Shown: piece by piece, positions 44,467 through 53,497 of the stretch
Numbering within the stretch: position 1 is the first letter of the stretch
Layout of the letters: the number at the start of each line of letters is the position of its first letter
Source: an uncultured Dorea sp.
GTDB taxonomy: Bacteria > Bacillota_A > Clostridia > Lachnospirales > Lachnospiraceae
Assembly (NCBI GenBank): GCA_910579015.1
Contig: CAJTRO010000003.1
Coordinates: forward strand, 1 to 64,000
Reading direction: 5' to 3'
Length of the DNA stretch: 64,000 nt
Position numbers and translations under genes: made by a program
The notes under the pieces: generated by a model
Databases searched by the model: none
Told to the model about the DNA's origin: nothing
The model's input: the letters and a program-made list of their open reading frames with translations, nothing else

Positions 44467-44495
44467 TTGACAAAAGAAAAGGGGAGTGATACATT
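44467..44495 (+). promoter_or_regulatory. Promoter of the hrcA operon
   Basis: TTGACA (44467-44472), 17-nt spacer, TACATT (44490-44495), 15 bp before the CIRCE operator. Confidence 0.7.
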
Positions 44496-44509
44496 AGTAA
44501 ACGAAGATG

Positions 44510-44536
44510 TTAGCACTCGAAATTATAGAGTGCTAA
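44510..44536. promoter_or_regulatory. CIRCE operator for HrcA
   Basis: A perfect CIRCE inverted repeat: TTAGCACTC (44510-44518), nine-base spacer, GAGTGCTAA (44528-44536). It is the HrcA binding site and lies just downstream of the promoter, so binding should block the operon until heat inactivates HrcA. Confidence 0.98.
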
Positions 44537-44563
44537 CAGGGTAATCCGGAAGGAGGAGGATAG

Positions 44564-45607
44564 ATGGTATCAGAACACGGACTTAGTGACCGGAAGCTTA
44601 AGATTCTTCACGCAGTCATAAAGAATTATCTTGAGACCGGCGAGCCGGTTGGATCCAGAACGATTTCCAAGTATACGGATCTCAACTTAAGTTCTGCGAC
44701 GATCCGCAATGAGATGGCGGATCTGGAGGAGCTGGGATATATCATGCAGCCCCACACATCAGCAGGCCGGATTCCTTCGGATAAGGGTTACAGGCTCTAT
44801 GTGGATATGTTGATGGAAGAAAAAGAGCAGGAGCTTGGCGAACTCGAGGAGCAGATGCTTGATAAGGCAGACCGGATGGAACAGCTTCTGAGGCAGGCGG
44901 CAAGAGTCCTGGCCAGCAACACGAACTATGCGACCATGGTTTCGACGCCTATGAATAATTCCAACAAGATCAAGTTCATACAGTTATCCATGGTGGATGA
45001 TGAACAGGTGATCGCGGTGATCGTACTTGGCGGTAATGTCATCAAGAATAAGATCATCAATGTGGGAGAGCCGCTCAGCAATGAGAACCTTCTGAAGCTG
45101 AATATGCTTCTTAACACGACGCTGAACGGCATGGCGATCGAGGAGATCAATCTCGGGCTGATTGCCAGGCTCAAGGAGCAGGCAGGGATACACGGCAGTG
45201 TGATCAGCGATGTACTGGATGCGGTGGCAGATACGATCCAGATAGACGAGGATATGCAGATCTACACCAGCGGCGCTACGAATATTTTCAAGTATCCTGA
45301 ACTCAGTGATAACCAGAGCGCCCAGGAGATCATCAATGCTTTTGAAGAGAAGCAGCAGTTGACCGAGCTGGTAACGCAGACACTTGCTAAGGAGGATAAT
45401 ACTGGAATCCAGGTGTATATTGGCAATGAGTCTCCGGTCCGGAATATGAAAGATTGCAGTGTTGTTACGGCAACTTATGAATTAGGTGACGGTATGAAGG
45501 GAACGATAGGTATTATCGGGCCGAAGAGAATGGATTATGAGAATGTATTGAAATCTATGAAACGACTCCAGAACGAGTTGGATCAGATGTTTCATAAAAA
45601 AGAATAA
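44564..45607 (+). CDS. hrcA: Heat-inducible transcription repressor HrcA
   Basis: HrcA binds CIRCE and represses chaperone operons. The 347-residue protein has the N-terminal winged helix (RKLKILHAVIKNYLETGEPV through SSATIRNEMADLEELGYI), the GRIPSDKGYRLYVD hinge and the C-terminal GAF-like dimerisation domain. It begins after GGAAGGAGGAGG, 27 bp from the CIRCE site, so it regulates its own operon. Confidence 0.97.
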   Translation: MVSEHGLSDRKLKILHAVIKNYLETGEPVGSRTISKYTDLNLSSATIRNEMADLEELGYIMQPHTSAGRIPSDKGYRLYVDMLMEEKEQELGELEEQMLDKADRMEQLLRQAARVLASNTNYATMVSTPMNNSNKIKFIQLSMVDDEQVIAVIVLGGNVIKNKIINVGEPLSNENLLKLNMLLNTTLNGMAIEEINLGLIARLKEQAGIHGSVISDVLDAVADTIQIDEDMQIYTSGATNIFKYPELSDNQSAQEIINAFEEKQQLTELVTQTLAKEDNTGIQVYIGNESPVRNMKDCSVVTATYELGDGMKGTIGIIGPKRMDYENVLKSMKRLQNELDQMFHKKE

Positions 45608-45624
45608 GAAAGGTGGAATAACCC

Positions 45625-46314
45625 TTGGATAGTCAGCAAGAGAAAAGCCAGGAAGAGATGGTAAAGGAAGCCGTAGAGGAAGCGAAGAAGCAGGCAGACA
45701 GCCAGACCGGGGAAGACGGCGGGCAGGCTGAGGAGACGGATCCGGCAGAAACTCAGGAAGAAGGCGTCGAAGAAGTTTCCGGCGGGGATGAAGCCGGGAC
45801 AGAAGAGGATGAGGAAGATACCAGAGACGGCGGCCAGAAGTCCGGCAAGAAGCTCTTTGGCAAGAAGAATAAAAAGGACAAAAAGGACGAGAAGATAGAG
45901 GAGCTTACCGACAGGCTCACTCGTCAGATGGCAGAGTTTGATAACTTTCGCAAGCGCACGGATAAGGAGAAGTCCCAGATGTACGAGATTGGAGCGAAAG
46001 ATATCATAGATAAGATACTTCCGGTTGTTGACAGTTTCGAGCGGGGGCTTGGAGCCGTCAAGGAGGAAGAGAAGGAAGATCCTTTCATCCAGGGAATGGA
46101 GAAGGTCTATAAGCAGTTGATGACTACACTGGAAGGAGCAGGAGTAAAGCCCATCGAAGCAGTCGGGCAGGAATTCAATCCTGATTTCCACAATGCAGTC
46201 ATGCATGTAGAGGATGAGAACCTGGGCGAGAACATCATAGCCGAAGAGTTCCAGAAAGGCTATATGTACCGCGACTCCGTAGTAAGACACAGTATGGTGA
46301 AGGTGGCGAACTGA
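45625..46314 (+). CDS. grpE: GrpE nucleotide exchange factor
   Basis: GrpE releases ADP from DnaK. The 229-residue protein starts with an unusually long acidic and lysine-rich low-complexity region (about 1-85), then the long coiled coil (RLTRQMAEFDNFRKRTDKEK) and the C-terminal beta domain with the family signature in the GYMYRDSVVRHSMVKVA end. TTG at 45625 is the best start given the AAAGGTGG site; an ATG 33 nt later is possible. It is 17 bp from hrcA. Confidence 0.94.
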   Translation: MDSQQEKSQEEMVKEAVEEAKKQADSQTGEDGGQAEETDPAETQEEGVEEVSGGDEAGTEEDEEDTRDGGQKSGKKLFGKKNKKDKKDEKIEELTDRLTRQMAEFDNFRKRTDKEKSQMYEIGAKDIIDKILPVVDSFERGLGAVKEEEKEDPFIQGMEKVYKQLMTTLEGAGVKPIEAVGQEFNPDFHNAVMHVEDENLGENIIAEEFQKGYMYRDSVVRHSMVKVAN

Positions 46315-46316
46315 CA

Positions 46317-46430
46317 TTTCACACTTAGCGAGGTCCTTCACGAGGTTAGTGTGAAAGTCGTTCGAGGAACTTGGCGAGGTCTTTTCGAGCCTAGTGAGTC
46401 GAACATCTTCTGCACTTAGCGAGGTCTTGG
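46317..46430 (+). repeat. Stem-loop repeats between grpE and dnaK
   Basis: Three copies of the motif ACTTrGCGAGGTCyT occur at 46323, 46369 and 46414. In the first two the motif lies inside a hairpin whose arms differ: TTTCACACT/AGTGTGAAA (46317-46325 with 46348-46356) and GTTCGA/TCGAAC (46360-46365 with 46399-46404). Loop parts agree (GCGAGGTC, CGAG, TAGTG), so the interior is conserved while the arms vary in a matching way. The third copy appears partial. They may serve as an RNA processing or stabilising element, or as a mobile REP-like repeat. Confidence 0.65.
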
Positions 46431-46494
46431 GTTCAACATTTTGGGTAAGCAATGATTCATAGTAAATAGCAGTAAAAACAGGAGGATTTTTATC

Positions 46495-48375
46495 ATGGGC
46501 AAGATTATAGGTATTGACTTGGGTACAACGAATAGTTGTGTGGCAGTTATGGAAGGCGGTCAGCCGACAGTCATCGCGAATACGGAAGGTGCAAGGACTA
46601 CACCGTCTGTAGTGGCATTTTCCAAGACAGGCGAGCGTCTGGTAGGCGAGCCTGCAAAGCGTCAGGCAGTAACGAACGCAGAGAGGACCATCTCTTCTAT
46701 CAAGAGAGAGATGGGAAGTGATTACAGAGTAACGGTGGATGAGAAGAAGTATTCTCCGCAGGAGATTTCCGCGATGATCCTTCAGAAGCTCAAGGCAGAC
46801 GCAGAAGGATATCTTGGCGAGAAGGTAACGGAGGCGGTTATCACTGTACCGGCTTATTTCAACGATGCACAGCGTCAGGCAACCAAGGATGCAGGTAAGA
46901 TCGCAGGTCTTGACGTTAAGCGTATCATCAACGAGCCGACAGCTGCGGCGCTTGCATACGGACTGGATAACGAGAAAGAGCAGAAGATCATGGTGTATGA
47001 CCTTGGAGGCGGTACTTTCGACGTGTCCATCATCGAGATTGGCGACGGCGTTATCGAAGTATTGTCTACAGCCGGCAATAACAGACTTGGCGGAGATGAT
47101 TTTGACCAGAAGATCACAGATTATATGATCGCAGAGTTCAAGAAGCAGGAGGGTGTGGACTTATCATCAGATAAGATGGCTCTCCAGAGATTAAAAGAAG
47201 CGGCAGAGAAGGCGAAGAAGGAGCTGTCCTCTGCAACAACGACGAATATCAACCTGCCGTTCATCACGGCAACGGCCGAGGGACCAAAGCATTTTGACAT
47301 GAACCTTACAAGGGCGAAGTTCGATGAACTGACGCACGATTTGGTAGAGAAGACATCCGAGCCGGTTAAAAGAGCGCTCTCTGACGCAGGGATCAACGCT
47401 TCCGAGCTTGGGCAGGTATTGTTGGTGGGCGGTTCCACACGTGTTCCGGCTGTACAGGAGGAAGTTAAGAGACTGACAGGCAAGGAGCCGAGCAAGTCTC
47501 TGAATCCAGATGAGTGTGTTGCGCTCGGCGCATCTGTACAGGGCGGTAAGCTGGCAGGAGACGCAGGAGCAGGAGACATCCTTCTTCTTGACGTAACTCC
47601 GTTGTCACTGTCTATCGAGACCATGGGCGGTGTGGCCACAAGACTGATCGAGAGAAATACGACGATCCCGACCAAGAAGAGCCAGATCTTCTCCACAGCG
47701 GCAGATAACCAGACAGCGGTTGACATCAACGTTGTACAGGGTGAGAGACAGTTTGCAAGAGATAACAAGTCTCTGGGACAGTTCAGACTGGATGGAATTG
47801 CACCGGCTCCGCGCGGAGTACCGCAGATTGAAGTTACTTTTGATATAGATGCGAATGGTATCGTGAATGTATCCGCAAAGGATCTGGGAACCGGAAAGGA
47901 ACAGCATATTACAATCACAGCAGGCTCCAATATGTCTGACGAGGATATTGACAAGGCTGTCAAAGAGGCCGCGGCTTTCGAGGCGCAGGATAAGAAGCGC
48001 AAGGAAGGCATTGATGCAAAGAATGAGGCAGATTCACTGCTCTTCCAGACAGAGAAGGCTCTCGGCGAGGTCGGAGACAAGATTGACGGGGCGGATAAGT
48101 CCGCAGTTGAGGCTGACTGCAAGGCGTTAAGAGAGGTACTTGACAAGATCAATATGGAAGATATGTCTGACGCACAGGTTGCCGAGATCAAGGCTGCAAA
48201 AGATAAGCTGATGGAGAGTGCGCAGAAGGTATTTACCAAGATGTATGAGCAGGCAGGAGCCGCCGCGCAGGGCGCAGATCCGAACATGGGAGCAGGACCG
48301 AATCCGGGAGCAGGTCCGGCGCCGGAAGGTTTCCAGGGCGATGACGTTGTAGACGGAGACTACAAAGAGGTTTAA
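46495..48375 (+). CDS. dnaK: Hsp70 chaperone DnaK
   Basis: The 626-residue chaperone has the ATPase domain (GIDLGTTNSCVAVMEGG, VYDLGGGTFDVS, VLLVGGSTRVPAV) and the substrate domain beginning DVTPLSLSIETMGG. It ends in a Gly/Ala/Pro-rich tail and EV (DYKEV), typical of DnaK in Clostridia. The ribosome binding site is AGGAGG. It is part of the hrcA-grpE-dnaK-dnaJ operon, separated from grpE by the hairpin repeats. Confidence 0.98.
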   Translation: MGKIIGIDLGTTNSCVAVMEGGQPTVIANTEGARTTPSVVAFSKTGERLVGEPAKRQAVTNAERTISSIKREMGSDYRVTVDEKKYSPQEISAMILQKLKADAEGYLGEKVTEAVITVPAYFNDAQRQATKDAGKIAGLDVKRIINEPTAAALAYGLDNEKEQKIMVYDLGGGTFDVSIIEIGDGVIEVLSTAGNNRLGGDDFDQKITDYMIAEFKKQEGVDLSSDKMALQRLKEAAEKAKKELSSATTTNINLPFITATAEGPKHFDMNLTRAKFDELTHDLVEKTSEPVKRALSDAGINASELGQVLLVGGSTRVPAVQEEVKRLTGKEPSKSLNPDECVALGASVQGGKLAGDAGAGDILLLDVTPLSLSIETMGGVATRLIERNTTIPTKKSQIFSTAADNQTAVDINVVQGERQFARDNKSLGQFRLDGIAPAPRGVPQIEVTFDIDANGIVNVSAKDLGTGKEQHITITAGSNMSDEDIDKAVKEAAAFEAQDKKRKEGIDAKNEADSLLFQTEKALGEVGDKIDGADKSAVEADCKALREVLDKINMEDMSDAQVAEIKAAKDKLMESAQKVFTKMYEQAGAAAQGADPNMGAGPNPGAGPAPEGFQGDDVVDGDYKEV

Positions 48376-48458
48376 TAGAATGAACCTGTTAGATTCCTCA
48401 TAATTGTCTGTATGTGCGCAGGTAGAAGTTTTGATATGAGGAAAGAAAGGGAGAGACA

Positions 48459-49640
48459 ATGGCAGAATCAAAAAGAGATTATTACGAGGTCTTAGGCGTT
48501 CCCAAGGATGCGGATGAGGCCGCGATAAAAAAAGCATACAGACAGGTTGCCAAGAAATATCATCCTGACATGAATCCCGGCGACGTGGAGGCTGAGAAGA
48601 AGTTTAAGGAAGCTTCGGAAGCATATGCCGTCCTGAGCGATTCGGAGAAACGGCGCCAGTACGACCAGTTCGGCCATGCGGCATTTGAAAACGGCGGAGG
48701 CGGGGGCGGCTTTGGCGGCTTTGATTTCAGCGGTGCGGATTTTAGTGATATCTTTGGAGATATCTTTGGAGATCTGTTTGGCGGAAGCCGGAGAGGGCGT
48801 GCAAGCCAGGGACCGATGAAGGGCATGAATATCCGTAAGAGCGTCAGGATTACCTTCGAGGAGGCAGTATTCGGATGTGAGAAGGAACTGGATATGGTGC
48901 TCAAAGATCCATGCCAGAAGTGTAATGGAACAGGAGCAAAGCCGGGAACGTCTCCGGAGACCTGTTCGAAATGCGGCGGAAAAGGCCAGGTTGTGTATAC
49001 ACAGCAGTCATTTTTCGGAATGGTCCAGAATGTCCAGACTTGTCCGGACTGTAACGGAACAGGTAAGATCATCCGTGAGAAATGTCCGGACTGCGGCGGA
49101 ACAGGGTATACCTCAAACCGTAAGAAGATTGCTGTGACGATCCCGGCCGGGATCGACAACGGCCAGAGCGTGCGGATCCGTGAGAAAGGCGAGCCGGGGG
49201 TAAACGGCGGACCAAGGGGAGATCTTCTGGTGGAGGTTGTGGTCTCCAGACATCCGATCTTCCAGAGACAGGATATGCATATTTTCTCAACCGTTCCGGT
49301 TTCATTCGCCCAGGCGGCTCTTGGAGCGGACATCAGAGTTAAGACAGTGGACGGAGAAGTGATCTATACCGTGAAGCCGGGAACGAAGACGGATACTAAG
49401 GTACGCCTGAAAGGTAAAGGCGTACCGTCGATCCGGAATTCACAGATACGTGGAGACCATTATGTAACACTGGTGATCCAGACACCTGAGCATTTGAGTT
49501 CAGAGGCAAAAGAAGCGCTCCGCAGGTTTGACGAATTGTCCGGTAATACGCTGAATGCGGCTTCGGGAGAGAAGGAAGCAAAGACTGGCAAGAAGAGAAA
49601 AGGTTTTATGGGTAAAATGAAAGAAGCCTTTGATGATTAA
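48459..49640 (+). CDS. dnaJ: Hsp40 co-chaperone DnaJ
   Basis: The 393-residue type I J-protein has the J domain with the HPD motif (KYHPDMNPG), a Gly/Phe region (GGGGGGFGGFDFSG), four zinc-finger CxxCxGxG-like repeats (CQKCNGTG, CSKCGGKG, CPDCNGTG, CPDCGGTG) and the C-terminal substrate domains. It stimulates DnaK ATPase. Its last codons form one arm of the terminator. Confidence 0.97.
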   Translation: MAESKRDYYEVLGVPKDADEAAIKKAYRQVAKKYHPDMNPGDVEAEKKFKEASEAYAVLSDSEKRRQYDQFGHAAFENGGGGGGFGGFDFSGADFSDIFGDIFGDLFGGSRRGRASQGPMKGMNIRKSVRITFEEAVFGCEKELDMVLKDPCQKCNGTGAKPGTSPETCSKCGGKGQVVYTQQSFFGMVQNVQTCPDCNGTGKIIREKCPDCGGTGYTSNRKKIAVTIPAGIDNGQSVRIREKGEPGVNGGPRGDLLVEVVVSRHPIFQRQDMHIFSTVPVSFAQAALGADIRVKTVDGEVIYTVKPGTKTDTKVRLKGKGVPSIRNSQIRGDHYVTLVIQTPEHLSSEAKEALRRFDELSGNTLNAASGEKEAKTGKKRKGFMGKMKEAFDD

Positions 49641-49661
49641 GTTCATCAAAGGCTTCTTTGC
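49620..49661 (+). terminator. Terminator of the heat-shock operon
   Basis: AAAGAAGCCTTTGATGA (49620-49636) pairs with TCATCAAAGGCTTCTTT (49642-49658). The upstream arm is inside the dnaJ coding sequence, spanning the last codons. Confidence 0.9.
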
Positions 49662-49707
49662 CGAATAGAGTATAGATAAGACAAGAATCAAAAAGGACAC
49701 ATGGATA

Positions 49708-50982
49708 ATGAAGAGATTGGAAAGAGGGTTGACGGAGATAGCCGTAAGCCTGTTGTTTGTGATACTGGCGATGGTTCTTTTTGGGGTACACGAGAAGAAG
49801 ACGGAGGAGAAGCCGGTAAAAAAACCTGATGCCGGGTACAGCCTGAAGAGGGAAACGGATCAGGAGATGCGGGGCGTATGGGTTGCCAGTGTGGAGAATC
49901 TGGATTATCCTGCCTCGCCGACGGTATCGGCGGAAGAATTGCGCGCCCAGGCGGACACCGTTCTTGACGGAGTGGAAAGGAACGGATTTAACGCGGTGTT
50001 CTTACAGGTGCGTCCCTGTTCAGACGCATTCTATCCATCGAAGATCTATCCCTGGAGCCGTTATCTGACCGGACAGCAGGGGACGGCGCCGGACTCTGAC
50101 TTTGATCCGCTGGAATACTGGGTAAGCGGGGCGCATAAGAGAGGGCTTGAGCTTCATGCGTGGATCAATCCTTACCGGATCGCCAGGGATTCTGCCGAGT
50201 GGGAGAGCCTGGCGGAGGGATCGCCGGCCAGACAGCATCCGGACTGGGTGGTGCCGTATGGGGAGGGATATTATTTTAATCCTGCTCTGCCTGAGGTGCG
50301 CCAGCTTGTGATCGACGGCGTGATGGAGATTGCAGAAAATTACCAGGTAGACGGGATCCATCTGGACGACTATTTCTATCCTGGTGCGGACTTTAACGAC
50401 GGGGCTTCGTATGCGGCTCTTGGCGCGGATTATCCGGATATCGGCGACTGGCGGCGAAATAACGTCAATCTCCTTGTAAGCGGCCTGGATACGGCCATCC
50501 ATGATGCGAAGCCGGATATGGAGTTTGGGATCAGTCCGTCGGGAATCTGGGCAAGCAGTACCATGCACCCGGAAGGCAGTGCGACGACCAGTACGTTTTC
50601 TTCCTATTTCTCACTGTATGCGGACAGCCGGACATGGGTGAGGGAAGGCTGGGTGGATTATATCGCCCCGCAGTTATACTGGGAGATTGGACATGCGAAG
50701 GCGGATTTTTCGGCGCTGCTTGGCTGGTGGTCCGGTGTGGCGAAAGAGGCCGAAGAAAAGGGCGTCAGCCTGTATGTGGGGCTTGCCGACTACAAGACTG
50801 TGGAAGCCGGAGAGGACGGGAATAATCCGTGGTACGGCGGAGGAGAGCTTGCAAGGCAGATGTCGGCCTGCGGTGCAGACGAAGCCGTCGGCGGGACGAT
50901 CCATTTCCGGTATGGGCTGATCGCAGGCAGTCCTGCTGTACAGCAGGTGCTGGGGGAGGCTTATCTGGCAGAGGAAAAGTGA
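49708..50982 (+). CDS. GH10-like (DUF187) glycoside hydrolase, membrane-anchored
   Basis: The 424-residue protein has one N-terminal membrane helix (about 10-27) and an extracytoplasmic TIM-barrel domain related to YngK/GHL10 proteins: MRGVWVASVENLDYP near the start, FLQVRPCSDAFYPSK, LHAWINPYR, VDGIHLDDYFYP and DYIAPQLYWEIG. Relatives cleave peptidoglycan glycan after removal of stem peptides; the substrate here is inferred. The strand conserves LDDYF, the likely catalytic acidic site. Confidence 0.85.
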   Translation: MKRLERGLTEIAVSLLFVILAMVLFGVHEKKTEEKPVKKPDAGYSLKRETDQEMRGVWVASVENLDYPASPTVSAEELRAQADTVLDGVERNGFNAVFLQVRPCSDAFYPSKIYPWSRYLTGQQGTAPDSDFDPLEYWVSGAHKRGLELHAWINPYRIARDSAEWESLAEGSPARQHPDWVVPYGEGYYFNPALPEVRQLVIDGVMEIAENYQVDGIHLDDYFYPGADFNDGASYAALGADYPDIGDWRRNNVNLLVSGLDTAIHDAKPDMEFGISPSGIWASSTMHPEGSATTSTFSSYFSLYADSRTWVREGWVDYIAPQLYWEIGHAKADFSALLGWWSGVAKEAEEKGVSLYVGLADYKTVEAGEDGNNPWYGGGELARQMSACGADEAVGGTIHFRYGLIAGSPAVQQVLGEAYLAEEK

Positions 50983-51009
50983 GTGGATGGAGAGAGCATT
51001 CCTTATTGA

Positions 51010-51055
51010 GTGTACTGTCTGCAATATATTTATCAAAAGTTCGTGGACAGTACAC
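51010..51055. repeat. Inverted repeat in a 405-bp gap
   Basis: GTGTACTGTC (51010-51019) and GACAGTACAC (51046-51055) form a perfect 10-bp inverted repeat with a 26-nt loop, shortly after the GH10-like gene. A promoter-like TTGACA-17-TAAAGT follows at 51080-51108. A 101-codon frame (50987-51292) spans the region but has poor composition and I do not count it as a gene. Confidence 0.4.
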
Positions 51056-51310
51056 AAACCAGATGTATGTAAATTTATCTTGACACGGTTTGGAATATCC
51101 GATAAAGTATATCTAAGGACGCACCATGGTCCATGCGCTTCGTGCGAGTGGAGCCTGTTCATTAAGGTGCAGGTACAGACGTTTGCTCACAGAGGGACTG
51201 TCTATATTCGGGATTTCAAATGTCATATTTTCAATATTCTGTTTTCAAGTAAATCATTCCTGATTCTCAGGGAAATTTCCAGGAAAATTTGAGAAAAGAA
51301 GTTAAATCGA

Positions 51311-51339
51311 TTGTCTGTGCTGTCCATTTTTGTTATAGT
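51311..51339 (+). promoter_or_regulatory. Promoter of the Rpn-like gene
   Basis: TTGTCT (51311-51316), 17-nt spacer, TATAGT (51334-51339), 48 bp before the start. Confidence 0.5.
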
Positions 51340-51387
51340 AAAAGTATGACAGTTTCTCTGGATTGAATCAAGAAAAGGGGGAACTGT

Positions 51388-52266
51388 ATGTCAGACGGGA
51401 TTGCATACCAGAACAAAGACATAGAATTCAAGCTTCTTAGCGGGACATTCAAGGAAAAATCTTTTGATGCTTATGGGCTGGATCTGCCGAAGATCAAAGA
51501 GGTTCTGCCCACAAATCTGCCGGAAGTGTCAGTAAATGAAAAGCGTATGGATAACTTGTTTTTACTGGAGGATGATACGATTGCTATTGTGGATTATGAA
51601 TCAGAGGATAAGCCCGGGAATCGTGTGAAGTATGTAAATTATATTGCAAGAGTGATGGAACGATACTTTAAGGATGATGGAAAGATTCCCAATCTAAGGA
51701 TGATCGTTATCTATACGTGTGATGTAGAACATGCGGAACATATATTTAAAACAGAATGTCTCACGCTCAATATGGAGCAGGTGTTTGTCAGTCATTTACC
51801 GGGAGATGATATTTGTCAGAAGATCAGATGGAAACTTGAGAAGGGAGAACGGCTTACAGACCGGGAGCTCATGAGGCTTATCATCCTCCCGCTTTCAAAG
51901 AGGGGGAAAGCCGGTAAGCAAAAGTGTATAGAAGAAGTGGTTGCCCTTGCCAAGCTGATAGAAGATGAGCAGGAGCAGGTTTTTGTGATTGCAGGTGTGT
52001 TAGTATGCAGTGATAAATTTATAGACAGGGAATATGCGAAGTGTGTAAGGAGGTATTTGAGCATGACGAAGGTATTTCAGATTCTGGAAGAAGAGAAGCA
52101 GGAGGCTGTACTACAGGCAAAAAAGGAAGCGACTGAGAAAGCAAATCGTCAGACAGCTATGCGCATGATCCATAGGAATATGGAAGAAGCAGTCATTATG
52201 GAGATTTCCGGTCTGTCTAAAGGCGAGGTTGAAAAGCTCCGTAAGGACATGGCGGTAAACAGCTGA
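51388..52266 (+). CDS. Rpn-like PD-(D/E)XK nuclease-family protein
   Basis: The 292-residue protein resembles Rpn/transposase-like nuclease family members common in Clostridia: an N-terminal region of the PD-(D/E)XK fold with LEDDTIAIVDYESEDKPGN near 65, a YVNYIARVMERYF helix, then a C-terminal helical tail rich in Glu and Lys and a final GLSKGEVEKLR segment. Related proteins cleave DNA or promote recombination; a role in phage defence has been suggested for Rpn proteins. The start follows AAAAGGGGG. The gene has its own promoter and a hairpin after it. The family match is moderately confident. Confidence 0.6.
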   Translation: MSDGIAYQNKDIEFKLLSGTFKEKSFDAYGLDLPKIKEVLPTNLPEVSVNEKRMDNLFLLEDDTIAIVDYESEDKPGNRVKYVNYIARVMERYFKDDGKIPNLRMIVIYTCDVEHAEHIFKTECLTLNMEQVFVSHLPGDDICQKIRWKLEKGERLTDRELMRLIILPLSKRGKAGKQKCIEEVVALAKLIEDEQEQVFVIAGVLVCSDKFIDREYAKCVRRYLSMTKVFQILEEEKQEAVLQAKKEATEKANRQTAMRMIHRNMEEAVIMEISGLSKGEVEKLRKDMAVNS

Positions 52267-52274
52267 CAGAGTGA

Positions 52275-52312
52275 ATCCGTACCGCCGGCTTAAGATGAGC
52301 CGGGGTACGGAT
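52275..52312. terminator. Hairpin after the Rpn-like gene
   Basis: ATCCGTACC-G-CCGGCT pairs with AGCCGG-G-GTACGGAT. No T-run follows; it lies between convergent genes. Confidence 0.5.
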
Positions 52313-52345
52313 ACTGACTGGCTATTCTTATATTGGGCTGAGGCT

Positions 52346-53497
52346 CTAAGCTGTCTGCCGGATCCGCGAGATGACCAGTGCAACTCCAAGTATCGCGGCG
52401 GCAAAGAGGAGCTGTAATCCATAGCAGGTATAAAGAGATATCTGCTGTGCAGGGCTTGGGGAGCTGTTGTTTGCCAGGAGATTATTGGCGATTTCATACC
52501 AGTATGCCGGAAGGAACTTTGCGAATGTCCGCACTCCTTTTCCTAATATCTCCAGATCGACGAACACGCCGCACAGGAAGGACATGCCAAGGGATACGAC
52601 GTTGACTACGGCGCTGACCACATCTTCGCTGTTGACAAGTGTTCCGATCAGGAAGGACAGGGACAGGGCAACGAGCGTCATCAGGAAGCTGTTGAGCAGG
52701 TAGTAGAAAAGATTCGGATCGTTGATAAATGTCTTTCCATACATCAGAAATGGGATAAGGGTGCAGATCCCATAGACAAAGAGCCCGACCGTGGCATATC
52801 CAAGAACAATCTGGAGGTTCTGGCTGCGGGCAGGAACTGCCGAACACAGCATCCGCCTCTTCACGTCCTGATTGCGGAAGGCTATCATGATATAACTCAT
52901 GGAATAGCATAGGATGGAAAGCAGGATATATGGCATATATTGAAACATAAAGGCATGAAGCGGCTGATCCCCGCCAAATCCGTTCTTGTCGATCAATGTC
53001 ACCTCTGCCTTGGACGCACTGTGCATGATAACGCTGTCAACGGCGTCGGAAAGAGGGAAGCCGCTGCTTTCCATGATACGGACATCGTTCATGAAGGTAT
53101 TGATCTGCTGGTCCACATAGAATCCGCTGCTGCTGCCGGGAACCTTCGTTATCGGAAGCATCTCGTCCCCGTGAAGGCATCGTTTCTCGAAATCCTCCGG
53201 GATTGTCACAACATAGTAGACTTCCCGATAGAATATGCGGTCCTGGATAATGGAAGGATCGTCGGGAAGATCCACCAACGTATGGTATTGGCTGAGATAA
53301 TCGGCAAGCCCTCTGGCAAGTTCACCGCCGTCCTGGTCGATAACGGCAATATTCAGGCTGACCTGTTCAAATTCGGATTTATTTCCTCCTGCGGCCTTCT
53401 GGACCGAAACGGCGATGGACAGAAAGATGATAAGATACAGGATCATCATATGGATATTTCGTCTGGTAATCGCAAGGAATCCTCTATATACTGTCAT
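52346..53497 (-). CDS. ABC-2 type exporter permease (second)
   Basis: The 383-residue permease has one N-terminal helix, an extracytoplasmic domain of about 150 residues (after VQKAAGG) and five C-terminal helices, the layout of ABC-2 exporters of the YhgE/DrrB-like class. It starts after AAGGAGGG and overlaps the upstream permease by 14 nt. Together with the other permease and the ATPase it makes a likely heterodimeric exporter. Confidence 0.88.
   Translation of the reverse strand: MTVYRGFLAITRRNIHMMILYLIIFLSIAVSVQKAAGGNKSEFEQVSLNIAVIDQDGGELARGLADYLSQYHTLVDLPDDPSIIQDRIFYREVYYVVTIPEDFEKRCLHGDEMLPITKVPGSSSGFYVDQQINTFMNDVRIMESSGFPLSDAVDSVIMHSASKAEVTLIDKNGFGGDQPLHAFMFQYMPYILLSILCYSMSYIMIAFRNQDVKRRMLCSAVPARSQNLQIVLGYATVGLFVYGICTLIPFLMYGKTFINDPNLFYYLLNSFLMTLVALSLSFLIGTLVNSEDVVSAVVNVVSLGMSFLCGVFVDLEILGKGVRTFAKFLPAYWYEIANNLLANNSSPSPAQQISLYTCYGLQLLFAAAILGVALVISRIRQTA

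Noticed and set aside
50987..51292. 101-codon frame in the gap after the GH10-like gene
   Set aside because: Composition is atypical (many Cys, Phe, Lys, no family), it lacks a proper ribosome binding site, and it spans an inverted repeat and a promoter-like site.
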